From NCBI RefSeq assembly GCF_036250675.1, contig NZ_CP109592.1:6572001-6636000 (forward strand): 64,000 bases of DNA, written 5' to 3'. Shown in pieces: positions 44,537 to 52,540 of this stretch. Position numbers and translations under genes: made by a program. The DNA is from Streptomyces sp. NBC_01689 (GTDB lineage: Bacteria > Actinomycetota > Actinomycetes > Streptomycetales > Streptomycetaceae). Within the stretch, counting starts at the first letter, position 1. Each line of letters opens with the position of its first letter. The notes beneath the pieces were generated by a model that did not search any database, had not been told where the DNA came from, and was given only the letters and a program-made list of their open reading frames with translations.

Positions 44537-45556
44537 ATGACCGACACCCAGCTCCCCTCCGTCAGCCGCGAATGGCACCTGACCGCCCGCCCGGTCGGCT
44601 GGCCGAAGCCCGAGGACTTCGCCCTGGTCGAGGCGGAGGTCCCGCAGCCCGGGGAGGGTCAGGTCCTCGTACGCAACAAGTACGTCTCCGTCGACCCGTA
44701 CATGCGCGGCCGGATGAGCGCCGCGAAGTCGTACGCCGCTCCCTACGAGCTGGGCAAGGCGATGCAGGGCGGTGCGGTCGGTGAGGTCGTCGCCTCCCGT
44801 GCCGAGGGGATCGAGGCCGGTGACCACGTCCTGCACTTCCTCGGCTGGCGCGAGTACGCCGTCGTGGACGCCAAGCAGGCCGTCAAGGTCGACCCGGAGG
44901 CCGCGCCGCTCTCCACGTACCTCGGTGTCCTCGGCATGACCGGCCTCACCGCCTACGCGGGCCTCCTGCGCGTCGCCTCCTTCAAGGAGGGCGACTCCGT
45001 CTTCGTGTCGGGCGCGGCCGGCGCGGTCGGCAGCCAGGTCGGGCAGATCGCCAGGCTCAAGGGCGCCTCGCGGGTCATCGGGTCCGCGGGCTCGGACGAG
45101 AAGGTCAAGCTGCTCGTCGAGGAGTACGGCTTCGACGCCGCGTTCAACTACAAGAACGGCCCGGTGGCCGAGCAGCTGCGCGAGGCCGCTCCCGACGGCG
45201 TCGACGTCTACTTCGACAACGTCGGCGGTGACCACCTGGAGGCCGCCATCGGCCGGCTGAACCGGGACGGCCGCATCGCGGTCTGCGGCATGATCTCCGT
45301 CTACAACAACACCGAGCCCGCCCCTGGTCCGAAGAACCTCGCCCGGCTCATCCAGACCCGCGGCCGCATCCAGGGCTTCCTGGTCGGCGACCACTACGAC
45401 CTGCAGCAGGAGTTCGTCCGGGAGGTCGGTGCCTGGGTCCGCTCCGGCGAGCTCAAGTACAGCGAGACCGTCGTCGAGGGTGTCGAGAACAACCTGGAGG
45501 CGTTCTTCGGCGTCCTGCGCGGCGACAACGTCGGAAAGATGATCGTCAAGCTCTGA
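44537..45556 (+). CDS. NADP-dependent medium-chain oxidoreductase (CurA/alkenal reductase-like)
   Basis: This 339-residue zinc-free MDR enzyme has the nucleotide motif VSGAAGAVGSQVGQIARLKG near 145, a conserved YFDNVGGDHLEAAI near 215 and VCGMISVYNNT near 245. The N-terminal VDPYMRGRM segment is typical of leukotriene B4 dehydrogenase/curcumin reductase relatives. These reduce alpha,beta-unsaturated ketones and aldehydes with NADPH. ATG 44537 is used, after AGGAAAGG; a GTG at 44510 is possible. The divergent MarR regulator and the operator pair between them suggest induction by a reactive electrophile or phenolic compound. Confidence 0.92.
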   Translation: MTDTQLPSVSREWHLTARPVGWPKPEDFALVEAEVPQPGEGQVLVRNKYVSVDPYMRGRMSAAKSYAAPYELGKAMQGGAVGEVVASRAEGIEAGDHVLHFLGWREYAVVDAKQAVKVDPEAAPLSTYLGVLGMTGLTAYAGLLRVASFKEGDSVFVSGAAGAVGSQVGQIARLKGASRVIGSAGSDEKVKLLVEEYGFDAAFNYKNGPVAEQLREAAPDGVDVYFDNVGGDHLEAAIGRLNRDGRIAVCGMISVYNNTEPAPGPKNLARLIQTRGRIQGFLVGDHYDLQQEFVREVGAWVRSGELKYSETVVEGVENNLEAFFGVLRGDNVGKMIVKL

Positions 45557-45661
45557 GGTCCCGGCGGGGCTTCTGCTGGTCTTCCGGTATGCGGTAACTT
45601 CTTTCCGAAGCTGTCGCGATCGTGGGCGCGAGTCGCGGCGGACCGAGGAGGAACGCACCGT

Positions 45662-46081
45662 ATGTCCATCCAGCAGTCCGACGTCCTGTACACCGCCGTC
45701 GCCACCGCGTACAACGGCCGCGACGGCCGGGTCGCCACCGACGACGGCAGGCTCGACGTCGTCGTGAACCCGCCGAAGGAACTGGGCGGAAGCGGCGCCG
45801 GGACCAATCCGGAGCAGCTCTTCGCCGCCGGGTACAGCGCCTGCTTCCAGGGCGCGCTCGGCGTCGTCGCCCGCGGCCGGAACGTCGACCTCACCGGCTC
45901 GACGGTCACCGCCCGGGTCGGTCTGGGCAAGAACGACGACGGGTTCGGCATCATCGTCGAGATCTCCGCGACCGTCCCGGCCGTGGACGCGGCGACGGCG
46001 CGGGACCTGGTCGAACAGGCCCACCAGGTCTGCCCGTACTCGAAGGCGACCCGCGGCGACGTCACGGTGACGCTCGTCTGA
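45662..46081 (+). CDS. ohr: Organic hydroperoxide resistance protein (Ohr)
   Basis: This 139-residue OsmC/Ohr-fold peroxidase reduces organic hydroperoxides with two reactive cysteines. Both are present: the peroxidatic Cys in AGYSACFQGAL near residue 60 and the resolving Cys in HQVCPYSKATRG near 125. The conserved Arg in the N-terminal NGRDGRV region and Glu (PEQLFAAGY) complete the active site. The ATG follows GAGGAGG. It is monocistronic, ended by a strong hairpin. The nearby MarR gene is closer to and divergent from the oxidoreductase, so I do not assume it is an OhrR for this gene. Confidence 0.95.
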   Translation: MSIQQSDVLYTAVATAYNGRDGRVATDDGRLDVVVNPPKELGGSGAGTNPEQLFAAGYSACFQGALGVVARGRNVDLTGSTVTARVGLGKNDDGFGIIVEISATVPAVDAATARDLVEQAHQVCPYSKATRGDVTVTLV

Positions 46082-46096
46082 CGGGTCCACCGGCCA

Positions 46097-46138
46097 CGGC
46101 GCGGGCCGCACCCCGGGAAAGGGGTGCGGCCCGCGCCG
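46097..46138 (+). terminator. Strong terminator hairpin after ohr
   Basis: A perfect 18-bp stem (46097-46114 with 46121-46138, outer bases CGGCGCGGG/CCCGCGCCG) has loop GGGAAA and starts 15 bp past the ohr stop. There is no T-run. Confidence 0.85.
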
Positions 46139-46540
46139 CGATCGTGGGCGCGGCGACCGGACCCGGCGCGGCGCCCTGCGCGACGGCAGCCCGCGGAACG
46201 GGACTTCGGGTACGCCCGTGGAGGTGGAAAGGGGCGTCGGGTACGGCCGCGGACCGGTGCGTCGGGTACGCGCGCGGACCGATACGGCCGCGGACCGGTG
46301 CGGGGAGGCGTACCCGCCCGGCGTTTCCCCGGGCGGTCCGGCGCCGCGGCTTCACGACCGGCCCGGCGCCGCGCTCCGCGACCGGTCCGACGCCCCCTCC
46401 CGCGGTGCGGAAGGCCACCGGTGTCACCGATGCCGTGGACGGCGCATCCCCGGCGGGCCGGAGCGGGCATGCTGGAGGTGGGCACCGGCGCGACGGACGG
46501 CCGCGCGGGCCCCCGGTGCCGCGCGTGGCGAGGAGGGCCC
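46139..46540. other. Intergenic region with degenerate repeats
   Basis: About 400 bp lack a supportable gene. A 25-bp tandem unit beginning GCGTCGGGTACG occurs at 46234-46258 and 46259-46283, and a shorter third copy runs to 46298. Related GGTCCGGCGCCGCG motifs follow. An open frame running through it upstream of the next gene has repeat-derived Arg/Gly/Pro composition and is not taken as coding. Confidence 0.5.
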
Positions 46541-47404
46541 ATGTCCCTGATTCCGTCGCTCCCCAGCAGGGACGAGCTGCTCCGCATGGCGCGCACCACG
46601 ACGGACGTCACCGGCCAACTCCTCGACACGGCCGGGAACATCACCAGGATCGCGCTCAACACCCTCGACCCCCGCGACGGTTCCGGCGCGGAGGCGCTGC
46701 GGGTGCTCCGGGAGACCACGGCGGAGCTGGCCGAGGCGAGCGCGTCGCCGCAGGCACAGGAGGCCTTCTACCGGATCGTCGACACGCTGACCCGGCTGGG
46801 GACGACCGGGGCACCGCTGGCCATGCATCCCGTGAGCGAACCGGCCCGGGTGCTGCTGGCCGCCGTGGGCGACAGCCTGCTGCCGGTCCTCGACGCGGTG
46901 GAGCCCGCGGTGCAGGAAGCGGCCGCCGCGCTCGGGGAGTTGCTGGAGGCGGGGTCGCCGCTGCTCCCGACGGCGGCCGGGGTGGCGGCGGGGGTGCTGC
47001 TGGGGTCGACGCCGGTGATCCGCGCCGCGGCCGAGGTCCTGCGCGACTCCTCCCCGGAACTCCGGCGCATCGCGGACGCGTTGACCGCGGCGCTGGCCCC
47101 GCTGCTGCCCGTGCAGGTGGCACTCGCCGAGCGGGCGGCCACGGCGGGGGCGGGGGTGGTCCGGGCCGCGCTGCCGCCGCTGGCCGACCTCACCGAGGCG
47201 GCGGCCGCCACGACGAGCGCCGTCCGTCCGGTCCTGATCGCCGGCGAGGAACTCCTCGTCTCCGGCCTCGAACATCTCCAGCCTCTGCTGCTTGCCTCGG
47301 CGTCACGGGCGGGACGGGTGGCCCGGGCGGCCGCGGTCCGGGTCTCGGCGGCGGTGGCGCCCGCGGCGGACGGCGGTGTGGTGGTCGCGGTGGCGCCGGT
47401 GTAG
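46541..47404 (+). CDS. Hypothetical Ala/Leu-rich helical protein
   Basis: This 287-residue protein is Ala-, Leu- and Val-rich with amphipathic helices throughout (LLAAVGDSLLPVLDAVEPAVQEAAAALGELLEAG and PLLPVQVALAERAATAGAG). I do not recognise a family. One segment (LLPTAAGVAAGVLLGSTPVI, near 150) could insert in a membrane, but there is no clear signal peptide. The helices may form a coiled bundle comparable to phasin- or apolipoprotein-like surface proteins; that is only a compositional impression. The ATG has GAGGAGGG as ribosome binding site. The EI24 membrane protein gene follows 73 bp downstream but has its own -10 box. Confidence 0.65.
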   Translation: MSLIPSLPSRDELLRMARTTTDVTGQLLDTAGNITRIALNTLDPRDGSGAEALRVLRETTAELAEASASPQAQEAFYRIVDTLTRLGTTGAPLAMHPVSEPARVLLAAVGDSLLPVLDAVEPAVQEAAAALGELLEAGSPLLPTAAGVAAGVLLGSTPVIRAAAEVLRDSSPELRRIADALTAALAPLLPVQVALAERAATAGAGVVRAALPPLADLTEAAAATTSAVRPVLIAGEELLVSGLEHLQPLLLASASRAGRVARAAAVRVSAAVAPAADGGVVVAVAPV

Positions 47405-47464
47405 GCCCGCCGGGCCGGCCCGGCCGGGGACGCCGGGCGCGGGGGAGGGCGGCCGGCGCGCCGG

Positions 47465-47477
47465 TAAGGTGGCCCGC
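47465..47477 (+). promoter_or_regulatory. Candidate leaderless promoter of EI24 gene
   Basis: TAAGGT at 47465-47470 is followed by seven bases and the ATG at 47478. No ribosome binding site is present. Confidence 0.5.
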
Positions 47478-48293
47478 ATGCGTGATCTCGGGGCAGGGTT
47501 CCACTACCTCATACAGGGCCAGCGATGGGTCGCACGGCACGGGAAGCAGTACGGATTCGGCCTGCTCCCCGGGCTGATCACCCTGGTGCTGTACGCGGCG
47601 GCACTCATCGCCCTGGCCCTCTACGGCGAGGACTTCGTCACCTGGGCCACCCCCTTCGCGGACCACTGGACGAGCCCCTGGGCGGGCCTCTTCCGGGGCT
47701 TCCTGACCGCCGTGCTCTTCGCCCTCGCCCTGCTGCTCGCCGTCGTGACCTTCACCGCGGTCACGCTCCTCGTCGGCCAGCCCTTCTACGAGTCGCTCTC
47801 CGAGCGGGTCGACCGCGACGTCTCGCCGGACGGCACCGCTCCCGAGTCCGGGCTGCCGCTCTGGCGCGAGCTGTGGATCTCCGCGCGCGACAGCCTCCGC
47901 ATCGTCGTACGCGCACTGGTCTGGGGCATCCTGCTCTTCGCCCTCGGCTTCGTGCCGGTCGCCGGGCAGACGGTCGTCCCGGTGATCGGCTTCTTCGTCA
48001 CCGGCTTCTTCCTCACCGAGGAACTGACCGCGGTGGCCCTCCAGCGCCGCCGCGTCGATCTCCGCGCCCGGCTCACCCTGCTGCGCTCCCGGAAGATGCT
48101 GGCCTGGGGCTTCGGCACTCCGCTCGGCCTCGCCTTCCTGGTCCCGGTCGTCGCCGTCTTCCTGATGCCGGGAGCGGTCGCGGGCGCCACGCTGATGGCC
48201 CGTGACCTGCTCGGCGAGGAGACGGGCGAGTCCCGCGCGGACCAGGAGGACCCGGGGAATCAGGAGGACCGCGAGATGGGGGCGACGGCGTGA
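47478..48293 (+). CDS. EI24/CysZ-like integral membrane protein
   Basis: This 271-residue protein has about four to five membrane helices (LLPGLITLVLYAAALIALALYG, FLTAVLFALALLLAVVTFTAVTLLVG, ALVWGILLFALGFVPVAGQTVVPVIGFFVTGFFLTEEL, PLGLAFLVPVVAVFLMPGAVAGATLMARDLL). The GFHYLIQGQRW start and GQPFYESLSERVDR loop are characteristic of EI24/CysZ-domain proteins, some of which transport sulfate. The C-terminal tail is acidic. No cysteine-biosynthesis genes are adjacent, so sulfate transport is not supported by context. The start follows a -10 box rather than a Shine-Dalgarno sequence. It converges with the pyroglutamyl-peptidase-like gene. Confidence 0.85.
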   Translation: MRDLGAGFHYLIQGQRWVARHGKQYGFGLLPGLITLVLYAAALIALALYGEDFVTWATPFADHWTSPWAGLFRGFLTAVLFALALLLAVVTFTAVTLLVGQPFYESLSERVDRDVSPDGTAPESGLPLWRELWISARDSLRIVVRALVWGILLFALGFVPVAGQTVVPVIGFFVTGFFLTEELTAVALQRRRVDLRARLTLLRSRKMLAWGFGTPLGLAFLVPVVAVFLMPGAVAGATLMARDLLGEETGESRADQEDPGNQEDREMGATA

Positions 48294-48326
48294 ACCGGGT
48301 CCTCGCCGTCGCCGCCACCGTCCGGG

Positions 48327-49676
48327 TCAGTCCCGGGTGCTCGCCGTCCCGCTGACGCCGGGCGCCTCGGCACCCGCCGCCACCGTCAGGATCGCCCGGA
48401 CCTGCGCGATGATGTCCAGCCGGTTGCGCACGAACCCCGGGTCGGTGACCGCGCCGGTCGACGGGTCCGTGTTCCCGGCGCCGAACTCCAGCACGGGCGT
48501 GTGGACATGGCCGCCCGGCAGGCTGTCGTGCAGACCGAGGCGGTCGCGCAGCAGCGTCGCACGGTAGGCGATCTCGTTGGAGAGGTAGTCACCGCCGCCC
48601 CCGGCACGCGCCGTCGAGCCCGCGGTCGGACCGTCCGGACGTACGACCGGATCGGTTCCGCCCGCCGGGATCTCGGTCACCGACGTGTGGTCGTACACCG
48701 GGAAGCGGCCCGTGTCCGCGGCCACGATCCGCGCGTACGGGAGGGTCGTCGACGTCCACTGCGGCTGCGAGGCGGGATCGGCGACCGGGACCGTGCCGGT
48801 CACCGAGACGTTCTCGTTGTCCGGGAAGCCGCCCCGCCAGGCTCCGTTGGTGCGCTCCACGTCGATGCGGCCGACACGTCCCTGACTGACCGTCATGAAT
48901 AGATCCATGTGCGGTAGTTGGCGCCGCAGGGTCCGCTCCACCGTCCCCTCGGCGAAGTCCCGCCAGCGGACGGGGAAGACGACCGTCTCGACCCGCGCGG
49001 GTCCGTCCGCCGTCCGGATCGTCGTGCCGTCGAGGGCGAGTGCGGTGGCCCCGGACGGATTGGAGATCCGGACGTCGCGGTCCAGGGTGAACGGGTCGAA
49101 CCCGGTGACCAGGATCCGCTTCACCCCCTCGGCGCGCGGGCGGCGGACGTCCTCCTGGCCGCGCGAGGTCCGCTCCAGCGTGTCCAGCAGCCTGGTGCGC
49201 CGGGCGTCCGAGAGCCCGAAGGGCGGTTCCCACCGCCGTACCTCGCGGGTCATCCCGAGCCGCGCCCAGTACAGCGGCCGGTCGTCGTCCCGGCTCAGGT
49301 CACCCCTCGCGGGGCCGCGTCCCTGTGCCCGGTCCACGGCCCGCCGCCACAGCCGCGCGCCCTGCTGTGCGACCAGCCGCTCGGCCCGCGCGTACGAGGC
49401 CGTCCGCTCCAGGGCACGGGCGAACTCCGGGGCCACCGAGTCGAATCCGGAGCGCCGCAGGATCTCCTGGGGCGCGGCCAGACCGAGGCGCTGCTCCTCG
49501 ACGGTGGCGGGGCCGGGGGAGCGGGGGCCGGTGGTGGCGGAGTCCGTCACGCCGGAGTCCGTCGCGCCGGAGTCCGCCGCGCGGGGGTGTGCGGCGGCCG
49601 ACGCGGAGGGGGCGGCCTCGGCCCCCGTCAGCAGGGTCAGTGCGAGTAATCCGATCCGAACGCCTTTGCAGATCAA
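48327..49676 (-). CDS. Secreted pyroglutamyl-peptidase-like protein with Ser at the Cys position
   Basis: This 449-residue protein has an N-terminal secretion signal (RIGLLALTLLTGAEAAPSASAAA). A region of about 160 residues unique to this type follows, then a C15-peptidase-like domain starting RILVTGFDPFTLDRDVRISNPSGA near 180. The catalytic His is recognisable in GGHVHTPVLEFG, but the motif that normally holds the nucleophilic Cys (xxGxYxCN) reads GGGGDYLSNE, with Ser encoded at 48579-48581. It may therefore be inactive, use Ser, or act on a different bond. The start appears to be TTG at 49676, with GAAGG upstream; no better in-frame ATG or GTG precedes the signal peptide. Hydrolysis of N-terminal pyroglutamate is the family function, not shown here. 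Confidence 0.78.
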   Translation of the reverse strand: MICKGVRIGLLALTLLTGAEAAPSASAAAHPRAADSGATDSGVTDSATTGPRSPGPATVEEQRLGLAAPQEILRRSGFDSVAPEFARALERTASYARAERLVAQQGARLWRRAVDRAQGRGPARGDLSRDDDRPLYWARLGMTREVRRWEPPFGLSDARRTRLLDTLERTSRGQEDVRRPRAEGVKRILVTGFDPFTLDRDVRISNPSGATALALDGTTIRTADGPARVETVVFPVRWRDFAEGTVERTLRRQLPHMDLFMTVSQGRVGRIDVERTNGAWRGGFPDNENVSVTGTVPVADPASQPQWTSTTLPYARIVAADTGRFPVYDHTSVTEIPAGGTDPVVRPDGPTAGSTARAGGGGDYLSNEIAYRATLLRDRLGLHDSLPGGHVHTPVLEFGAGNTDPSTGAVTDPGFVRNRLDIIAQVRAILTVAAGAEAPGVSGTASTRD

Positions 49677-49836
49677 GGGAGTTCATGCCTTCCGTCGCCG
49701 TGGGGTGCTTCCGGACGGCCGCAGTATCGCGTGACGGAGGGGACGTACGCCATGACGAGTGACCTCCAGGACCCCCTTGCGCGCGGGAGCGACAGGGTGC
49801 GCGGTGTCGCGGGACCGGTGCGACGGGCCTCCGGGG

Positions 49837-50751
49837 TCACACCGGAATCCGTGCCGCGGCCTCCCGCGGCGCGCCCAGGAACGCCTCCGTGGCCGGAGCC
49901 GGGGACCGCCCCCGCGTACACCGCACGGGCCGGTGCCCCCTCGTCGCGCACCGGAAGCAGGACGACGTCCGGTCGTACGGTCCCGGCGGCCGGTGCCGGG
50001 ACCAGGGTCACCCCGAGACCGGCGGCGACGTACCCGAGCTTCGCGGTCCACTCGGCCACCACGTGCGCGACCCGCGGACGGAAACCGTGCCGCAGGGCCG
50101 CGTCCAGAAGGGTGCCCTCGGGGCGGGCGGAACCGGATATCCAGTCGGCGTCGGCGAGTTGGGGCAGCCGTACCGACCTCTCGGCGGCGAGCGGATGACC
50201 GGTGGGCACGGCGGCGTGCAGCGGCTCGTCCAGCAGATGGTGCAGGGTGTGGGCCTCCAGGGGGGGGCACGGCCCGTCGTCGAGACGATCGCCAGGTCCA
50301 GGTGGCCCGCGGACAACCGGTCGAGCAGCACGGGGGTCAGCCCCTCCTCCCGGCTGAGCCGTACCTCGGGACGGCGGGTGCGGAAGGCGGCGATGGCGCG
50401 CGGCACCAGCGCCGCGTCGGCCGTGGCGAAGGCGCCGAAGCGGAGCCGGCCGCCCGCCGCCTCGCGCAGCGCGGCCAGTTCCCGTCCGGCGCCGTGCAGC
50501 CGCTCGACCACCGTCCCGGCGTACGGCACGAGCACCCGGCCCGCCTCCGTCAGCCGGACACCCCGGGGCAGCCGGTCGAAGAGCGGCGCCCCGCCGAGCG
50601 CGGACTCCAGCGAGGAGATCTGGCGGGAGACCGCGGACTGCGTCCAGCCGAGCGTCCGCGCGGCCACGGTGAACGAACCGTGCCGGGTCACCTCGAGGAA
50701 GACGCGCAATCAGGTGGTGGAGAGACCGGGTACGTCATGCGGGTCGGGCAT
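49837..50751 (-). pseudogene. Decayed LysR-family regulator
   Basis: The pieces together spell a full LysR protein. The ATG at 50751 begins MPDPHDVPGLSTT, then an in-frame TGA at 50712-50710 precedes LRVFLEVTRHGSFTVAARTLGWTQSAVSRQISSLE. The reading frame shifts at a run of eight G residues (50260-50267) into PLEAHTLHHLLDEPLHAAVPTGHPLAAERSVRLPQLADADWISGSARPEG and following. It shifts again near 49905-49915 into RSPAPATEAFLGAPREAAARIPV and a TGA at 49837. Three independent lesions make a functional protein unlikely; initiation at TTG 50709 would avoid only the first. It is divergent from an NAD-dependent oxidoreductase that it presumably once regulated. Confidence 0.85.
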
Positions 50752-50773
50752 GGGAGCCGTGCTAGACATTCGC

Positions 50774-50809
50774 TTGCCGCATCACCGGGGCACGCCTAGC
50801 GTCGGGGAC
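50774..50809 (+). promoter_or_regulatory. Leaderless promoter of the NAD-dependent oxidoreductase gene
   Basis: TTGCCG (50774-50779), a 17-bp spacer, TAGCGT (50797-50802), seven bases and then ATG. This is the best-formed promoter in the window, and it predicts transcription starting at the start codon. Confidence 0.7.
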
Positions 50810-51625
50810 ATGGAAAAGATCGCATTCCTCGGACTCGGTCACATGGGCGCGGCGATGGCGCGCCGACTCCTCGACGCCGGGCACCCGTTGACCGTCTGGA
50901 ACCGGACCGCCGCGAAGGCGGACCCACTGGTCGCCGCCGGGGCCACGCTCGCCGCCTCCCCGGCCGATGCCGTCCGGGACGCCGATGTGGTGATCACCAT
51001 GCTCGCCGGGCCCGCCGCGCTCGGCGAGGTCGCGGACGCCGTCGTGCCGCAGCTGCGCCCGGGCACCTACTGGGTGGAGATGTCGACGGTCGGCCCGGAC
51101 GTGGTGAAGGAGCTGGCGGCCCGGCTGGGCGAGGGCGTACGGCTCGTCGACGCGCCGGTGGCCGGCAGCACGGACAAGGCGGCCGCCGGACAGCTCGGGA
51201 TTCTCGCGGGCGGCGACGCGGCCGGTGTGGAACGGGTGCTCGCCCCTCTCGGCACGGTCACCCGCACCGGCCCGTCCGGGTCCGGCGCCGCGCTCAAACT
51301 CGTCGTGAACACCGCCGTCCTGGGCGGGGTCGCCCTCGTCGCCGAGGCCATGGTCCTCGCGGACGCGCTCGGCCTCGACGAGGAGACGGTGCGCCGCTCG
51401 CTCGCGGGCGGACCGCTCGGCGGCGCGGTCGGCCGTGCCTTCGCCGAGGACGTGCACTTCGGTACCGCGCTCGCGGTGAAGGACGTGGCCCTCGCCACGG
51501 ACAGCGCCGAACTCCCCGCCATGCGGGCGGTGCTGGAGCACTACCGGCGGGCGGCGGCCGATCCCGCCGTCGCCGACGGGGACATCGCGCTGGCCGTCGG
51601 GCGCATCCGCCGGAATCAGGCCTGA
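50810..51625 (+). CDS. 3-hydroxyisobutyrate dehydrogenase-like NAD(P)-dependent oxidoreductase
   Basis: This 271-residue beta-hydroxyacid dehydrogenase family protein has Rossmann motif IAFLGLGHMGAAMARRL at the start, the substrate-binding signature VDAPVAGSTDKAAAGQLGILAGG near 110 and the catalytic Lys in GAALKLVVNTAVLGG near 163. Relatives include 3-hydroxyisobutyrate, tartronate semialdehyde and glyoxylate/succinic semialdehyde reductases and imine reductases. Its flanks, a divergent LysR pseudogene and a downstream RidA pseudogene, are what is left of a regulated unit. RidA proteins hydrolyse reactive imines, so an amine or imine substrate is conceivable. The gene itself is intact and has a good leaderless promoter. 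Confidence 0.88.
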   Translation: MEKIAFLGLGHMGAAMARRLLDAGHPLTVWNRTAAKADPLVAAGATLAASPADAVRDADVVITMLAGPAALGEVADAVVPQLRPGTYWVEMSTVGPDVVKELAARLGEGVRLVDAPVAGSTDKAAAGQLGILAGGDAAGVERVLAPLGTVTRTGPSGSGAALKLVVNTAVLGGVALVAEAMVLADALGLDEETVRRSLAGGPLGGAVGRAFAEDVHFGTALAVKDVALATDSAELPAMRAVLEHYRRAAADPAVADGDIALAVGRIRRNQA

Positions 51626-51634
51626 GGAGGCTCC

Positions 51635-52035
51635 GCGCGGATCACCCTCGACAACCCGGCCGGTGCGCCCCCGCCCGCCAACGATGACTACTCCCAGGGG
51701 GCCCGCGTCGAACTCGCGGGCGGCGCAGCCCTGTTGTACCTGTCGGGCCAGGTCGCGGACGGCGCCGACCTGGCCGAACAGAGCCAGGGCGTCTTCGTGG
51801 ACGATCGACGCGCTGCTGCGGGCGCACGGCGCGACGCTCGCCGACGTCATCAACATCCGCACCTGCCTCACGGATCATCACCGGGCTGCCCGAGTACGGC
51901 GCCGTGCGCGCCCGGTATCTCACCGGCACCCCGCCCACCAGCATGACCTTCGAGGTCTCCCGCCTCTTCAGGCCGGAGGCGCTGGTCGAGATCGAGGTCG
52001 TCGCCGCCGTGCCCGCCGTCCGGGGGCCGGAGTGA
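51635..52035 (+). pseudogene. Decayed RidA/YjgF-family gene
   Basis: Translation in successive frames gives a RidA protein: ITLDNPAGAPPPANDDYSQG and LLYLSGQVADGADLAEQSQGVFV, then TIDALLRAHGATLADVINIRTCLTD, then ITGLPEYGAVRARYLTGTPPTSMTFEVSRLF and EALVEIEVVAAV. Frame changes fall near 51800 and 51873. At the place where a start codon is expected, six bases after GAGGAGG, the codon is GCG (51635-51637), consistent with a lost GTG. The Arg that contacts substrate in active RidA (after the NIRTCLTD strand, in AVRARYL) is present in the remnant. The gene followed the intact oxidoreductase with a ten-base gap and was once co-translated with it. Confidence 0.85.
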
Positions 52036-52047
52036 TCCCTTCCGGGT

Positions 52048-52060
52048 GATACTGCCGCGT
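52048..52060 (+). promoter_or_regulatory. Candidate leaderless promoter of YrdB-like gene
   Basis: GATACT at 52048-52053 is followed by seven bases and ATG 52061, with no ribosome binding site. Confidence 0.4.
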
Positions 52061-52399
52061 ATGAGGGCCATCAAGGCGGCGAACCTGGGCGTCCTCTTCC
52101 TGCTGGAGCTCGCCGTCCTCGTGGCCGCCGGGTACTGGGGGTTCAGCGGGGAGCGGGCGGCACCGGTGAGGTGGCTGCTCGGCCTCGGCGCCCCGGCCGT
52201 GCTGATCGCGCTCTGGGCGCTGTTCGGCTCCCCGAAGTCGCCCCGCAGGACCCGTGGCGCGGTCCGGGCCGGCTTCGAACTGCTCTGGTTCGGGGCGGGG
52301 GCGGCGGCCTCGGCCCTCGCCGGGGCCGCGGGCTGGGCCGTCGCGCTCGCGGCGGTCTGCGTGATCAGCAAGACACTGGCGGTCGTCTGGCGGCAGTGA
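52061..52399 (+). CDS. YrdB/DUF2568-like membrane protein
   Basis: This 112-residue protein has four hydrophobic helices (LGVLFLLELAVLVAAGYWGF, WLLGLGAPAVLIALWALFG, FELLWFGAGAAASALAGAAG, AVALAAVCVISKTLAVVW). The loop LFGSPKSPRR between helices two and three is the family's recognisable motif. The function of YrdB proteins is unknown. It starts 25 bp after the RidA remnant and has its own -10-like box, so it need not depend on the decayed operon. Confidence 0.82.
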   Translation: MRAIKAANLGVLFLLELAVLVAAGYWGFSGERAAPVRWLLGLGAPAVLIALWALFGSPKSPRRTRGAVRAGFELLWFGAGAAASALAGAAGWAVALAAVCVISKTLAVVWRQ

Positions 52400-52540
52400 G
52401 TCCGGTGGCGGCCGGGCGACGGCGTACCGGTCCGCCGGGCCCGCCGAGGGGGCGAGAGGGAGCCTCGTCGGCGGCCCGACCGGCCGTCGGGGCCCCGGAG
52501 GGACCCGGTCGCCGCGTCCCCGCGCCGACGGCGCCGGGGA

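Noticed and set aside
45662..46081. The MarR gene at 43979 as an OhrR for the ohr gene
   Set aside because: It is divergent from another oxidoreductase with its own operator pair, is 1.2 kb from ohr, and lacks the N-terminal sensing Cys position of OhrR.
50008..50709. A short intact LysR protein of 233 residues starting at TTG 50709
   Set aside because: Its last 80 residues are the out-of-frame reading of a normal LysR effector domain, which continues in another frame; it is part of the pseudogene.
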